From Dysgonomonas gadei ATCC BAA-286 (GTDB taxonomy: Bacteria > Bacteroidota > Bacteroidia > Bacteroidales > Dysgonomonadaceae), in assembly GCF_000213555.1 (NCBI RefSeq), contig NZ_GL891985.1, positions 120,618 to 184,617 of the forward strand: 64,000 nt of DNA, given 5' to 3'. The position numbers were made by a program, and so were the translations under genes. The notes under the pieces were generated by a model. It was not told where the DNA came from. It saw only the letters and a program-made list of their open reading frames with translations, and made no database searches. Below, in pieces: positions 48,458-58,088 of this stretch (positions are counted from its first letter, which is position 1; every line of letters starts with the position of its first letter).

Positions 48458-51271
48458 TTAGAACATCGGACCACCGGGTCCCCTGCCTCCTCCACCGGGA
48501 CCAAATCGTCGTCCACCTCCGGGACCTTCCATATCACTGCTCTTCGCCCCGCCTTTAAAGGATTGGAAACGAATAGTAAGCCCAACCATGAAATAACTGC
48601 TGATTGTATTATAAGTACTATAAGTTATATTGTTGGCATTCGAACTACGGGAGATGTTGCTCTGATCCTGAAGTATATCATATATCTTAAAGCGTAGAGT
48701 AGCCGGAAGGTTGACTGTCCCTGACTCTTTCTTTATTTTTATATTAAATTCTTTAGCCAGAGAAGCATTCCATATCCATGAATTTTCCTGATAACCTCCG
48801 GTATATCCCGAATTGGATGAATAGTTCAAATCGCTTTCAAGGACAAAATTGTATGGCAGATACCAGGAAAAATCACCACCACCGCCATAGTTGTAAATCT
48901 CCTGATTATTAAGCGATTCATTCTCAGTGGATGCTAAGGAGTTTCTGGTATTCTCATAAGCAATATTACCCCTGATATTAAACTGGAATTTATCAGAGTT
49001 GAACTTTAATCCAAGGCCTTCACTGATGCTATATGTATTAGCTGTATTCTTCTGAGGGTCACCTCCGTTACGGTCCGAAATAAATGTATTATCACGGTTA
49101 TAGTTACCGAATGTACGTGTATTGATAGAAAAACGCTTGTTTCTCAGTGGTGTATTATACATGACCATAAGCCGTCCTGTCATATTGCCATCGATATTCT
49201 CATATGTGGTATTCCGGCTATTACCCGCCCCGATACGTGTAATGCTGGCAATGGCATTCATTGTGTACCTGACATCGGCAAAACTCATTATGGACGATGC
49301 TTTTTCCTGTATATACTTCTGGTAACGTATATTTAACCGGTGTTCAAAGCTCGGTTTCAAATTAGGGTTACCCCGGGTGGTATCGGTCGCACTCTGAGAA
49401 AGAATACCATCGAACAACTGGTCGGTAGAAGCCTGTCCTGTTTGTCCGTTATACCTGATCCGGAGGTTATGGCGTCTATCCCAAAGGTAATTAAATTCCA
49501 GCCTTGGGGCAAAGTTCACAAAATTCCGGGCCCTGTCTTTATTTTCTTTCTCACCCGGCTCCACTACCGAAGTCTGTGAACGGGATGGTTCCAATCCTAC
49601 ACCTACTGTATAATTATACTTTTGTCTGTGAGCCTGAAAGTTTAATGATATATTCTGATTCAGAAAGTCATTCTTTGTATTGCGTGTATAGTCTTCTGCT
49701 ATAACTGTATATTTCCCCGAAGCATCTTTTTCGTAAGTCTTCTTGTCTGTCTCGGAATGAGTATTCCTTATGTTATAGGCCAGTTCAAGGAAATTATTCC
49801 GTCCCACAGGTTCCAGGTATGACATACGGGCACGCCAATTGTTACTATTATTTTTTTGATTGTATACCTGATCCTGTATCCTGGACCTGGTTGGATCATT
49901 AGAATAATCGGTTTTCGAATATGTTATACCATCGGTATCTCCGTCCGATAACCCTCCTGATAGTTCTACGGTAACAGAGCGTCCTTTACTGTTCAACTTT
50001 CTGTTTATTAACAGATTTCCATCCAGCCGGAGCGTATGGCCATCCGATGACGATTCAGAACTAGTGGAAAAGTTATCTATTTCATTAGAAGCGCTCGTAC
50101 GCTCCGACTTACTCATAGAAAACTGATTTGATTTGGAATAAGAAATATTGGGGCGGAATATAATATTAGTAAGGCTGTCGGGTGTCCATTCGAATTTGAA
50201 GCGGGTATTCATATTTTTATTAACGCTATTCCGCGAAGACACTCCATTTTCAATCATATCACTACCCGTATACGTTGTATTACTGGTTGTTTCCACTGTA
50301 TTATCCGTACCCCGGTACTGGGCATCACCATCATACTTAAATTTCTTGGAAGGCTCCATAGCAACATTGACCCCACCCATTGTGGTCTCAGTGAGTCCTC
50401 TGTTATTACCCCAGCCACGTCCGCCACCACCGCCACCGCCGGCATTGTTATTATTATTGAAATTGCCCAACGCCGAGAGACGATTGTCCCCCCTGGCTAC
50501 ATTGACAAATCCGTTTGCTTCATAGCGGTCTTTGTTTCCGTATCCTCCCGATACACTACCCATAACTCCTTCTTTCATTCCTTGTTTTACTACCAGATTT
50601 ATCACAGTTTGTTCTTCTCCGTCATCAAAACCTGTAATCTGAGCCATATCCGACTTTTGATCCAATACCTGCAACTTCTCTACCATCTTGGCCGGTAAAT
50701 TCTCTGATGCGGTCTTAGGATCTTCACTGAAAAATTCTTTTCCATCTACAAGGATTTTGGTTATATCTTTTCCGTTTATGGTTATTTTGCCATCCGAGTC
50801 GATTTCTGCTCCGGGTATTTTCTTTATAAGGTCTCCCAATACTGCACTTTCCTGCACCTTATATGCTGCTGCATTATATTCTGCCGTATCCCCTTTTATA
50901 ATTATTTCAGGAGCTTTAGCTTCTACTGTGGCTTCACTCAGCAAAATGCCATCCTCTTTCAGATATACATTTCCTATTGCAGTTTTTGTTTTTGTACTCA
51001 CCTGAAAATATTGCTCAAGATACCCTAAGAACGAAACATGAACCAGATAGTTCCCCGGTTTTACAGCAACACTGAATTTTCCTGTTGCATTCGTAGCGGC
51101 ACCTGTCACATAAGCACTATCTTTAGCGTTCAGAACACGGATGCTCGCCAATTCAATTTCCTCTTTGGTACCGTCATCAAATACGGTCCCTGTTATATTT
51201 ACCGTCTGAGATTGTGCATTTAACTGAAAAAGCATGCACAAAAATAGAAGCAGGGGAATATTCCTTTTCAT
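48458..51271 (-). CDS. Large outer-membrane beta-barrel protein (TonB-receptor-like, Gly-rich)
   Basis: 937 aa. Signal peptide about 1-22, carboxypeptidase-regulatory-like domain (ITGTVFDDGTKEEIELASIR, about 26-110), a plug-like region (KIPGAEIDSDGKITINGKDI, then LVDGKEFFSEDPK), then a beta-barrel of the OMP_b-brl_3 type. Two low-complexity Gly tracts stand out: NNNNNAGGGGGGGRGWGNN (about 272-290) and the extreme C-terminus (GPGGGRRFGPGGGGRGPGG then PMF). The C-terminus does not end in the usual barrel strand, so the Gly tail probably protrudes. It is common in Bacteroidetes with unknown cargo. Monocistronic. Confidence 0.85.
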   Translation of the reverse strand: MKRNIPLLLFLCMLFQLNAQSQTVNITGTVFDDGTKEEIELASIRVLNAKDSAYVTGAATNATGKFSVAVKPGNYLVHVSFLGYLEQYFQVSTKTKTAIGNVYLKEDGILLSEATVEAKAPEIIIKGDTAEYNAAAYKVQESAVLGDLIKKIPGAEIDSDGKITINGKDITKILVDGKEFFSEDPKTASENLPAKMVEKLQVLDQKSDMAQITGFDDGEEQTVINLVVKQGMKEGVMGSVSGGYGNKDRYEANGFVNVARGDNRLSALGNFNNNNNAGGGGGGGRGWGNNRGLTETTMGGVNVAMEPSKKFKYDGDAQYRGTDNTVETTSNTTYTGSDMIENGVSSRNSVNKNMNTRFKFEWTPDSLTNIIFRPNISYSKSNQFSMSKSERTSASNEIDNFSTSSESSSDGHTLRLDGNLLINRKLNSKGRSVTVELSGGLSDGDTDGITYSKTDYSNDPTRSRIQDQVYNQKNNSNNWRARMSYLEPVGRNNFLELAYNIRNTHSETDKKTYEKDASGKYTVIAEDYTRNTKNDFLNQNISLNFQAHRQKYNYTVGVGLEPSRSQTSVVEPGEKENKDRARNFVNFAPRLEFNYLWDRRHNLRIRYNGQTGQASTDQLFDGILSQSATDTTRGNPNLKPSFEHRLNIRYQKYIQEKASSIMSFADVRYTMNAIASITRIGAGNSRNTTYENIDGNMTGRLMVMYNTPLRNKRFSINTRTFGNYNRDNTFISDRNGGDPQKNTANTYSISEGLGLKFNSDKFQFNIRGNIAYENTRNSLASTENESLNNQEIYNYGGGGDFSWYLPYNFVLESDLNYSSNSGYTGGYQENSWIWNASLAKEFNIKIKKESGTVNLPATLRFKIYDILQDQSNISRSSNANNITYSTYNTISSYFMVGLTIRFQSFKGGAKSSDMEGPGGGRRFGPGGGGRGPGGPMF

Positions 51272-51453
51272 TATTTCCTTATATCTAATTTTTATTTACC
51301 TGACAAGTCTGACTTGATTAATTAGAAAAGGTTTAATTTCAATTCGCTTTTTTAATAAAAAAGTAGGGAATATTATAATTTTTGTATTATTCCTTTTTAA
51401 ATTCTTTTACAAAAGATAAAAAAAGCCTGCGACGTTCCTTTCTAAAAAAGCGT

Positions 51454-51461
51454 TATATTTG
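51454..51461 (+). promoter_or_regulatory. -7 promoter element for ftsK
   Basis: TATATTTG (TAnnTTTG), 57 nt upstream of ATG 51519. Confidence 0.55.
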
Positions 51462-51518
51462 TGTTTTATATCATTACAAAAATTAAAGAGATAAAGAGTA
51501 TTCGTCTCACTTCACCAT

Positions 51519-54023
51519 ATGGCTAAAAAGACAGTCCAGAAAAAGAAAGCCCCAAGTAAAGGCTCTCGATTTTTAGAGTTTATAAAAAAAGAACGTACCA
51601 GGTTCCTGTTAGGCGTGTGCCTTGCATTTATCGGAGCATATATATTACTGGGGCAGGTGTCATTCTTCGTCACCGGAGCTGCAGACCAGAGCAAGGTTGT
51701 AAACAGATATTTCTTCGACCTTATATCCCATAAACAGCAGATTGCTAACTGGACGGGTGTTGCGGGTGCTTTTGTTGCAGAGAAATTTATAAACCAGTGG
51801 TTCGGCATTTTTTCATTACTTATCCCTGTCTATTTTATACTGATGGGACTTAAACTGATGCGGGTAATAAACATCTCCGCCATCCGTACATTCCTGCTTC
51901 TGGCCTTTGCGATGATCTGGGGTTCTATAACAAGCGCCTTTACCTTATCACGTATTTTCCCCGACAGTCATATTATATGGGGCGGCGCACACGGGCAATA
52001 CATTGAACAAACCCTGGAAGCCGCACTGGGAATACCCGGAGTATTGATGATCATCGTCTTACTCCTGATTATATTTCTTATTATCACGAAAAAGGCGTCC
52101 ATGGAGTTCTTCCGCGGATTGTTTAGAAATCCATTGAAAAATAATTCGGCACAGGATATAGATCCCGAACTTGAGAATTTCTATGACGAAGAAATAGAGG
52201 AAGAAGAACCCGCCAAAGAAAAGAAAAGCTGGTTTAGCTTCTTTAAAAGGAAAAAAGAAGACAAGGCTATAGAAGAAGAGGCTAATAAAGATATCCTTGA
52301 AGAAGATACAGAAATACTTCCGATAGAAAATACAAAGCCGAAAAAGACTTCGACAACTGTAAAAGTAGATCAGGACTTTGAAATTGTTGTACCAAAGGAT
52401 GAAGAGTTTATTCAACCTGTTAGAAATGCGGATTCGCAACCTCCAAAACCAGCTGAACCTATTTTACCGGCCCTCGATGGAGAAACCGACATATTACCTG
52501 AAGGTGAAGAAATGGAGGATTATGACCCGACAAAAGACCTGTCTAACTTTCATTTCCCGTCCACGGAACTATTGAAAATATATGATACCACAGGTAAAGG
52601 GGTGGATATGGAAGAACAGAATGCCAATAAGAGCAAGATTATAACTACCCTGCAAAATTATGGCATAGAGATCACCTCTATCAAAGCAACCGTAGGCCCT
52701 ACAATCACATTATATGAGATAGTGCCGAAAGCCGGAGTGCGAATTTCGAAAATCCGTAATCTGGAAGATGATATAGCTTTGAGTTTATCAGCACTAGGTA
52801 TCCGTATCATAGCTCCAATGCCGGGTAAAGGCACAATCGGGATAGAAGTACCAAACAAAGACGCACAAATCGTATCCATGCAGTCGGTGATTGCCTCCCG
52901 CAGATTTCAGGAATGCACTTACGACCTGCCTGTTGCTCTGGGAAAGACCATCACAAACGAAATATTCATGTTCGACCTCTGCAAAATGCCACACTTACTG
53001 GTTGCGGGAGCTACAGGACAAGGAAAATCGGTAGGGCTGAATGCGATTATCACATCCCTGCTGTACAAAAAGCATCCGGCCGAAATGAAGATGGTACTCG
53101 TAGACCCTAAGATGGTGGAGTTCAACATCTATTCTACAATAGAAAAGCATTATCTGGCAAAGTTGCCCGATGCGGAAAAGGCCATTATCACGGATGTAAC
53201 CAAAGTAACCCAGACTCTCAACTCACTGACAAAGGAGATGGACGACCGTTACGAATTGCTGATGAATGCCGGAGTACGTAACATAAAAGAATATAACGAA
53301 AAATTTCGTAAGCGCCGTTTGAACCCGTTGAAAGGCCACCGCTTCCTGCCATATCTCGTTATCATCATAGACGAGTTTGGAGACCTGATAATGACCGCCG
53401 GAAAAGAAATAGAAATGCCTATCGCCCGTATTGCACAGAAAGCACGTGCAGTAGGTATGCATATGGTCATTGCCACTCAACGCCCGACTACAAACATCAT
53501 CACGGGTACAATAAAGGCTAACTTCCCTGCACGTATGGCATTCCGTGTAACATCGCAGATAGACTCACGTACTATTCTGGATATGTCGGGTGCAAACCAA
53601 CTGATAGGACGGGGAGACTTACTATTCTCACAGGGGAGTGATCTGGTCCGCATTCAATGTGCCTTTGTAGACACTCCGGAGGTAGAAGGAATAGCTCAGT
53701 ACATTGGTAATCAACAGGGATATTCACACGCATTCGAATTACCTGAGTATGTGGGTGAAGGCGGGGATGATAAGATTGGAAATATAGACCTTAACGACCG
53801 CGACCCGTTGTTTGACGAGGCGGCGCGTCTGATAGTCGTACACCAACAAGGTTCAACCTCACTTATACAACGGAAATTCTCTATCGGATACAACCGTGCC
53901 GGACGCCTTATGGACCAGCTTGAAGCTGCAGGTATCGTAGGCCCTACACAAGGCAGTAAGGCCCGTGATGTACTGATTGCTGATGAATATAGTCTGGAGC
54001 AGAAATTAAATGCATTTAATTAG
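51519..54023 (+). CDS. ftsK: DNA translocase FtsK/SpoIIIE
   Basis: An 834-aa septal DNA pump that clears and aligns chromosome termini for Xer recombination. Four N-terminal membrane segments (about 28-190) are followed by an acidic linker (about 215-345). The motor has Walker A GATGQGKSVGLN (about 496-507) and Walker B LVIIIDEFGDLIM. The C-terminal winged-helix gamma domain is complete (LFDEAARLIVVHQQGSTSLI, then RKFSIGYNRAGRLMDQLE), so it should read KOPS-type sequences and activate XerD. Repeat copy 2 starts just 17 nt after its stop codon. Confidence 0.96.
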   Translation: MAKKTVQKKKAPSKGSRFLEFIKKERTRFLLGVCLAFIGAYILLGQVSFFVTGAADQSKVVNRYFFDLISHKQQIANWTGVAGAFVAEKFINQWFGIFSLLIPVYFILMGLKLMRVINISAIRTFLLLAFAMIWGSITSAFTLSRIFPDSHIIWGGAHGQYIEQTLEAALGIPGVLMIIVLLLIIFLIITKKASMEFFRGLFRNPLKNNSAQDIDPELENFYDEEIEEEEPAKEKKSWFSFFKRKKEDKAIEEEANKDILEEDTEILPIENTKPKKTSTTVKVDQDFEIVVPKDEEFIQPVRNADSQPPKPAEPILPALDGETDILPEGEEMEDYDPTKDLSNFHFPSTELLKIYDTTGKGVDMEEQNANKSKIITTLQNYGIEITSIKATVGPTITLYEIVPKAGVRISKIRNLEDDIALSLSALGIRIIAPMPGKGTIGIEVPNKDAQIVSMQSVIASRRFQECTYDLPVALGKTITNEIFMFDLCKMPHLLVAGATGQGKSVGLNAIITSLLYKKHPAEMKMVLVDPKMVEFNIYSTIEKHYLAKLPDAEKAIITDVTKVTQTLNSLTKEMDDRYELLMNAGVRNIKEYNEKFRKRRLNPLKGHRFLPYLVIIIDEFGDLIMTAGKEIEMPIARIAQKARAVGMHMVIATQRPTTNIITGTIKANFPARMAFRVTSQIDSRTILDMSGANQLIGRGDLLFSQGSDLVRIQCAFVDTPEVEGIAQYIGNQQGYSHAFELPEYVGEGGDDKIGNIDLNDRDPLFDEAARLIVVHQQGSTSLIQRKFSIGYNRAGRLMDQLEAAGIVGPTQGSKARDVLIADEYSLEQKLNAFN

Positions 54024-54039
54024 AGGATAATGCTAGTCA

Positions 54040-54648
54040 GTAGTTGAGATTTAATGTTCCTTTTTGTATAGCTACTATCCCTATTTATTATTTGATACCT
54101 TAGTCTATTACTGCCGCGCCCTCCCGGGCTTGGCTTTCATTTTGCCTTGATGCAAAACGAAACAAAAAATCAAGGCTGCATCCCTCCGGCGACCCAAAAC
54201 CGTAGCTGCGGTGGAGCAAAATAATACGGAGTCATCTTTAGCCTAATTATCATCTTAGCATAACAGCTACCCTATTTTGCTCTCCACCTCCGCTTTACGG
54301 ATTGGGTACCCCGCCTGTGGGACGAGGCCGGAATCGCGATGCGACGACAGGACAAAGGTTCTTCAGGCGTTAGCCCCACGTGCGTCAGCCCTCGCGCATT
54401 AGTGACGCAGGCGGGGTACCCACACGGTGCAGACGGCGTAGAAAGGGACTGGGCGATAGCCCGTTCGTCACTTTCAGCCGGCAAAACGGTTGTGGGTCGC
54501 CGAGGGACGAAGCGCTAGCTTTTTGCTTACTTTTGGGCAATGCCAAAAGTAAGGACAAGCCCGGGAGGGCGCGGCAGTAATAGACTAAGGTATCAAATAA
54601 TAAATAGGGATAGTAGCTATACAAAAAGGAACATTAAATCTCAACTAC
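54040..54648. repeat. GC-rich structured foldback repeat, copy 2, with perfect 93-bp terminal inverted repeats
   Basis: Positions 54040-54132 are the exact reverse complement of 54556-54648 (93 of 93), and similarity continues imperfectly about 12 nt outward. The enclosed core (about 54137-54550) is homologous to 419-832 and has the same nested stems: 54187-54202 with 54487-54502, 54298-54317 with 54408-54427, and 54441-54449 with 54467-54475 around GGGC-GATA-GCCC. There is no credible ORF, and no target-site duplication could be recognised. The element fills most of the 785-nt gap between ftsK and the HTH gene; the last 160 nt of the gap are plain AT-rich sequence. Confidence 0.9.
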
Positions 54649-54808
54649 CGATTCGCATTAATAGTTATGCAAAATATCACTTACATAAAGACAAAAAATA
54701 TGGTCGAAAATAAGAACAACATTATTTAACTTAATTTATTCCATTATTTTCTTTACCGATTATCTATACTGAAAGCTATATTAATAACTATTTAAATATT
54801 TCAGTATC

Positions 54809-55465
54809 ATGGCAAAGTATAATCAGGAATTGGCGGAAAGAATTACTTCATTGATGGCGGAAGAACTGTGCAGTGTGTCCGATATCTGTAAAGCGACAGG
54901 AATCAGCAGAAATACCTTCTACAAATGGAAACGTGAAAATCCCGACTTCGATAAAGATGTTGAAGATGCAATGAGTTATCGTAACGAAGTATTGCTATCT
55001 ATGGCATATTCGTCTATCAAGCAACGGCTCGAACGCCATACCCTTGTTGAAGAAAAAGACACATATACCCCTAACGAAGCCGACCCCGAGGAAATGGTGT
55101 TTAAATCGAAAACCGTGCACAAAAAAGAATACCTGCCCGACCTGAGGACTATAAAAATGATTCTCGACAGAGCCGATAAAAGTATAAAAGATAAGGTTTG
55201 CAAACGGGAATCTGCAATAAAGGATGTTGAAATAGTAGAACCACAAGTCGCTGCACACAACGCCTCCATAGCTGCCGACAAGCCCTTGCCCGAAGAAACA
55301 GATAATATGCAAGAGCCGCAACCATTCATTACTTCGGAAAATAGTCTGTCTCAAAAGAAGAAAAACAGTGTGGAAAATATGAAGAAGAATATGAAAATAT
55401 TGAGTGGTGGCAAATCGCAAAGAAATGCACAGTACAGGAAACAATTTTTGAAAACAGCTTCTTAG
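54809..55465 (+). CDS. HTH protein resembling a phage terminase small subunit
   Basis: 218 aa. The N-terminal helix-turn-helix (VSDICKATGISRNTFYKWKR, about 22-41) is followed by a helical domain (about 50-135) as in phBC6A51/terminase-small-subunit-like proteins. The C-terminal third is disordered, Lys/Asn-rich and ends in a basic stretch (SGGKSQRNAQYRKQFLK). No terminase large subunit or other phage gene is nearby, so it is a stand-alone DNA-binding protein here. It lies between foldback repeat copy 2 and a GTAACTTTT doublet. A link to either repeat is speculation from position. Confidence 0.7.
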   Translation: MAKYNQELAERITSLMAEELCSVSDICKATGISRNTFYKWKRENPDFDKDVEDAMSYRNEVLLSMAYSSIKQRLERHTLVEEKDTYTPNEADPEEMVFKSKTVHKKEYLPDLRTIKMILDRADKSIKDKVCKRESAIKDVEIVEPQVAAHNASIAADKPLPEETDNMQEPQPFITSENSLSQKKKNSVENMKKNMKILSGGKSQRNAQYRKQFLKTAS

Positions 55466-55481
55466 AAATTTATGTAAAAGT

Positions 55482-55500
55482 GTAACTTTTGTAACTTTTT
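55482..55500 (+). repeat. 9-nt-period doublet after the HTH gene
   Basis: GTAACTTTTGTAACTTTTT, two copies of GTAACTTTT, 17 nt after the HTH gene stop. It is related to the GTTACCTTT doublets at 39102, 39411 and 62281, but no matching GTCA doublet follows. Confidence 0.45.
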
Positions 55501-55615
55501 ATATGAGATGTAAGTGAAACATTCTTAGAGCCTGTTTAAATTTTACCAAAACATTTTAATTACAGTTCCTAATTTGCTTTCACCATTTTTTAAACTTTTC
55601 TGTTTATTAATTGTC

Positions 55616-55623
55616 TATATTTG
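55616..55623 (+). promoter_or_regulatory. -7 promoter element for the LolA-like gene
   Basis: TATATTTG (TAnnTTTG), 20 nt upstream of ATG 55644. Confidence 0.6.
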
Positions 55624-55643
55624 TATACTAAACAAAACAAGAA

Positions 55644-56282
55644 ATGAAAATCAAATTATTCGCATTATTTATCCTTATCACATTCACAGCCGGATTATCA
55701 GCACAAAATGCCCGTGAGATTTTAGACAAAGCATCCGAGACATATAATAAATCAGGTGCTGTTACAGCGAATTTCACACTGGATTCGAAAGATACAAAAG
55801 CCCGGTCGGTTCACAGCTACGATGGTAAAGCCTTTATGAAGGGTAATAAATTCAAGATAGAAATTCCTGATGCCATCACGTGGTTTGATGGAACAACTCA
55901 ATGGGTATATATAAAAGATACCGAGGAGGTAAACATAAGCAATCCTACAGGAGAAGAGTTACAGGCAATCAGCCCTTCGGTGTTATTCAATATATATAAG
56001 AAAGGATTCAACCTGTCATATAAAGGAGAAAAAAGGATAAACGGCAAATCATTATATGAAGTAGAGCTAATACCTCAGAAAAAGGGTGGAGATTTTACTA
56101 AAATAGCCGTATTGATAGATAAAGCAAGCAATATCTTCTCAAAGATCACAGTAACCGATAAAGCAGGGATAGAAAACATACTCACGATTAAGAGTTATCA
56201 GGCCGGGAGCAACCTGACCGACGATGTATTTCATTTCAATAAAAAGGACTTTCCCAGGGCCGAGGTAGTTGATCTACGATAG
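55644..56282 (+). CDS. LolA-like outer-membrane lipoprotein carrier protein
   Basis: A 212-aa periplasmic protein. Signal peptide MKIKLFALFILITFTAGLSA, then a LolA/LolB-type open beta-barrel: AREILDKASETYNKSGAVTA, KGNKFKIEIPDAITWFDGTT, QWVYIKDTEEVNISNP and the ISPSVLFNIYKKGF segment. Bacteroidetes LolA homologues are diverged, and transport of lipoproteins to the outer membrane is inferred from the family. It is preceded by its own -7 box. The next gene, trxB, has a separate promoter. Confidence 0.85.
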   Translation: MKIKLFALFILITFTAGLSAQNAREILDKASETYNKSGAVTANFTLDSKDTKARSVHSYDGKAFMKGNKFKIEIPDAITWFDGTTQWVYIKDTEEVNISNPTGEELQAISPSVLFNIYKKGFNLSYKGEKRINGKSLYEVELIPQKKGGDFTKIAVLIDKASNIFSKITVTDKAGIENILTIKSYQAGSNLTDDVFHFNKKDFPRAEVVDLR

Positions 56283-56327
56283 ATAGATTCTGTTTATCAT
56301 ACTATAAAAAATATGAAATAGATAAGC

Positions 56328-56358
56328 TTTGGACCAATAAATATTTTCTATATATTTG
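56328..56358 (+). promoter_or_regulatory. Consensus promoter for trxB
   Basis: TTTG (56328-56331), exactly 19 nt, TATATTTG (56351-56358): a full match to TTTG-N19-TAnnTTTG. Start predicted near 56365, giving a 29-nt leader to ATG 56394. Confidence 0.85.
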
Positions 56359-56393
56359 CACTAAATATAAACAAAACATATAAATCTCACAAC

Positions 56394-57335
56394 ATGAACG
56401 AAAAAGTACGTTGCCTGATTATCGGTTCAGGTCCTGCAGGATATACTGCTGCTATTTATGCATCAAGAGCAAACCTATCACCTGTACTTTACGAAGGAAT
56501 ACAACCCGGAGGACAGTTGACAACAACTACCGAGGTTGAGAATTTTCCCGGTTATCCGGAAGGCATCACAGGCCCCGAACTGATGGAAGATTTGAAAAAG
56601 CAGGCTACACGTTTTGGCGCTGACATACGTTTTGGTATTGCCACATCTGTAGATTTCACCAGTTATCCCCGTAAAGTAACTATCGATGGAGAGAAAGTGA
56701 TAGAAACCGATACTGTAATTATCGCTACCGGAGCCAGTGCTAAATATCTCGGATTACCTGATGAAACAAAATATGCAGGAATGGGAGTTTCAGCGTGCGC
56801 AACATGCGACGGATTCTTCTACCGCAAAAAAGTGGTAGCCGTAGTAGGTGGTGGCGACACAGCTTGCGAAGAAGCTATATATCTGGCCGGACTGGCGGAA
56901 AAAGTTTATCTGGTTGTACGCAAACCTTATCTCCGCGCATCGAAAGTAATGCAGGACAGGGCAATGCAGAATCCTAAGATAGAGGTTCTGTTTGAGTGTA
57001 ATGCAGTAGGACTATTCGGTGAGAACGGCGTTGAAGGAGCCCATATCGTGAAACATCAGGGAGAAGCTAACGAAGAAAAATTCGATATCAAGATCGACGG
57101 ATTCTTCCTTGCCATTGGTCACAAACCCAATACAGACATATTTAAAGACCAACTTAACCTCGACTCAGTAGGCTATATCCTCACGGAACCCGGTACACCA
57201 AAAACATGCATAGAAGGAGTATTTGCAGCGGGTGATGTTGCCGATCCTCACTATCGTCAGGCTATTACTGCCGCAGGCACAGGATGTCAGGCAGCGATAG
57301 AAGCTGAAAGATATCTGAGCGAAAAAGGATTATAA
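56394..57335 (+). CDS. trxB: Thioredoxin-disulfide reductase
   Basis: A 313-aa FAD enzyme passing electrons from NADPH to thioredoxin. The FAD-binding loop is LIIGSGPAGYTAAIYASR (about 7-24). The redox CxxC is CATC (Cys135, Cys138) in VSACATCDGFFY, and the NADPH-binding loop is VVGGGDTACEEA. The C-terminal FAD motif is VFAAGDVADPHYRQAITAAG. Complete and standard length. Terminator at 57361. Confidence 0.97.
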   Translation: MNEKVRCLIIGSGPAGYTAAIYASRANLSPVLYEGIQPGGQLTTTTEVENFPGYPEGITGPELMEDLKKQATRFGADIRFGIATSVDFTSYPRKVTIDGEKVIETDTVIIATGASAKYLGLPDETKYAGMGVSACATCDGFFYRKKVVAVVGGGDTACEEAIYLAGLAEKVYLVVRKPYLRASKVMQDRAMQNPKIEVLFECNAVGLFGENGVEGAHIVKHQGEANEEKFDIKIDGFFLAIGHKPNTDIFKDQLNLDSVGYILTEPGTPKTCIEGVFAAGDVADPHYRQAITAAGTGCQAAIEAERYLSEKGL

Positions 57336-57360
57336 TATATCCAACATATAAAGTTTAAGG

Positions 57361-57391
57361 AAAGTCTACGGTATCCATATCCGTAGACTTT
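57361..57391 (+). terminator. Intrinsic terminator after trxB
   Basis: AAAGTCTACGG (57361-57371) with CCGTAGACTTT (57381-57391), a perfect 11-bp stem, then a run of T. Confidence 0.92.
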
Positions 57392-57431
57392 TTTTATTAT
57401 TTTTGGTATTCTAAATTAAAAAATAACCTTG

Positions 57432-58088
57432 ATGAACTGGAAAGACTACTTATACTTTCAGAAACGGGACAGAGTTGCAATTATATTACTACTCGTCCTT
57501 ATCACACTCACCGGAGGGATATATATCTTTACCAGACCACAACAAAAGGCAAATAAAGAAGAAGCTGAACCTTCCAGTGTGCGAGTAACTACAAATACTA
57601 ATACTCCATATAGCAATACAATTCCTACTTTTTCTAAGCAAAATAAGGATAAAGCATCGGACTATCCCTATCAGAAGAAACTAGAGACAGGGGGAACCGT
57701 GGAACTCAATACTGCCGACACCGCATCGCTGAAAAAGATACCCGGGATAGGGACCGGATTCGCAAAACGGATAGTCAAGTATCGTAATCTGTTAGGTGGC
57801 TTTGCGGATATCACTCAACTGAAAGAGGTCTGGGGACTGGATAATGAATTATATGACAAGATCACGCCGTATATTGTGCTTGTTCCACAGATAGAGAAAA
57901 TAAAAGTCAACTCGGCTGACTTCAACGAATTGAACAGGCATCCCTATATAGATTACAAGCAAGCCAGAGTCATTGCAGATATCAGAGAGCGGAAAGGCAG
58001 GATAGAATCACTAAAACGCCTGCGTTTGCTCGAAGAATTTACCGACGATGACATCAAAAGGCTTACACCTTATCTTTCCTTCGACTAG
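57432..58088 (+). CDS. Membrane-anchored helix-hairpin-helix (ComEA-like) protein
   Basis: 218 aa from ATG 57432 (a TTG one codon earlier is less likely). One N-terminal membrane segment (VAIILLLVLITLTGGIYIF, about 16-34) and a Ser/Thr/Asn-rich linker precede two or three HhH motifs: VELNTADTASLKKIPGIGTG (about 95-114), VNSADFNELNRHPYIDYKQA (about 159-178) and a C-terminal degenerate copy. It is similar to DNA-binding ComEA, though DNA binding or competence is not shown. It converges with the LuxR-type regulator gene, overlapping by 4 nt. Confidence 0.82.
   Translation: MNWKDYLYFQKRDRVAIILLLVLITLTGGIYIFTRPQQKANKEEAEPSSVRVTTNTNTPYSNTIPTFSKQNKDKASDYPYQKKLETGGTVELNTADTASLKKIPGIGTGFAKRIVKYRNLLGGFADITQLKEVWGLDNELYDKITPYIVLVPQIEKIKVNSADFNELNRHPYIDYKQARVIADIRERKGRIESLKRLRLLEEFTDDDIKRLTPYLSFD

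Noticed and set aside
54385..54624. Open frames in foldback copy 2 (also 54272-54484 and 54380-54580)
   Set aside because: They lie on both strands of a palindromic GC-rich element and change frame relative to copy 1.
54809..55465. Prophage remnant
   Set aside because: Only one terminase-small-subunit-like gene is present; no capsid, portal, tail or lysis genes lie on either side.
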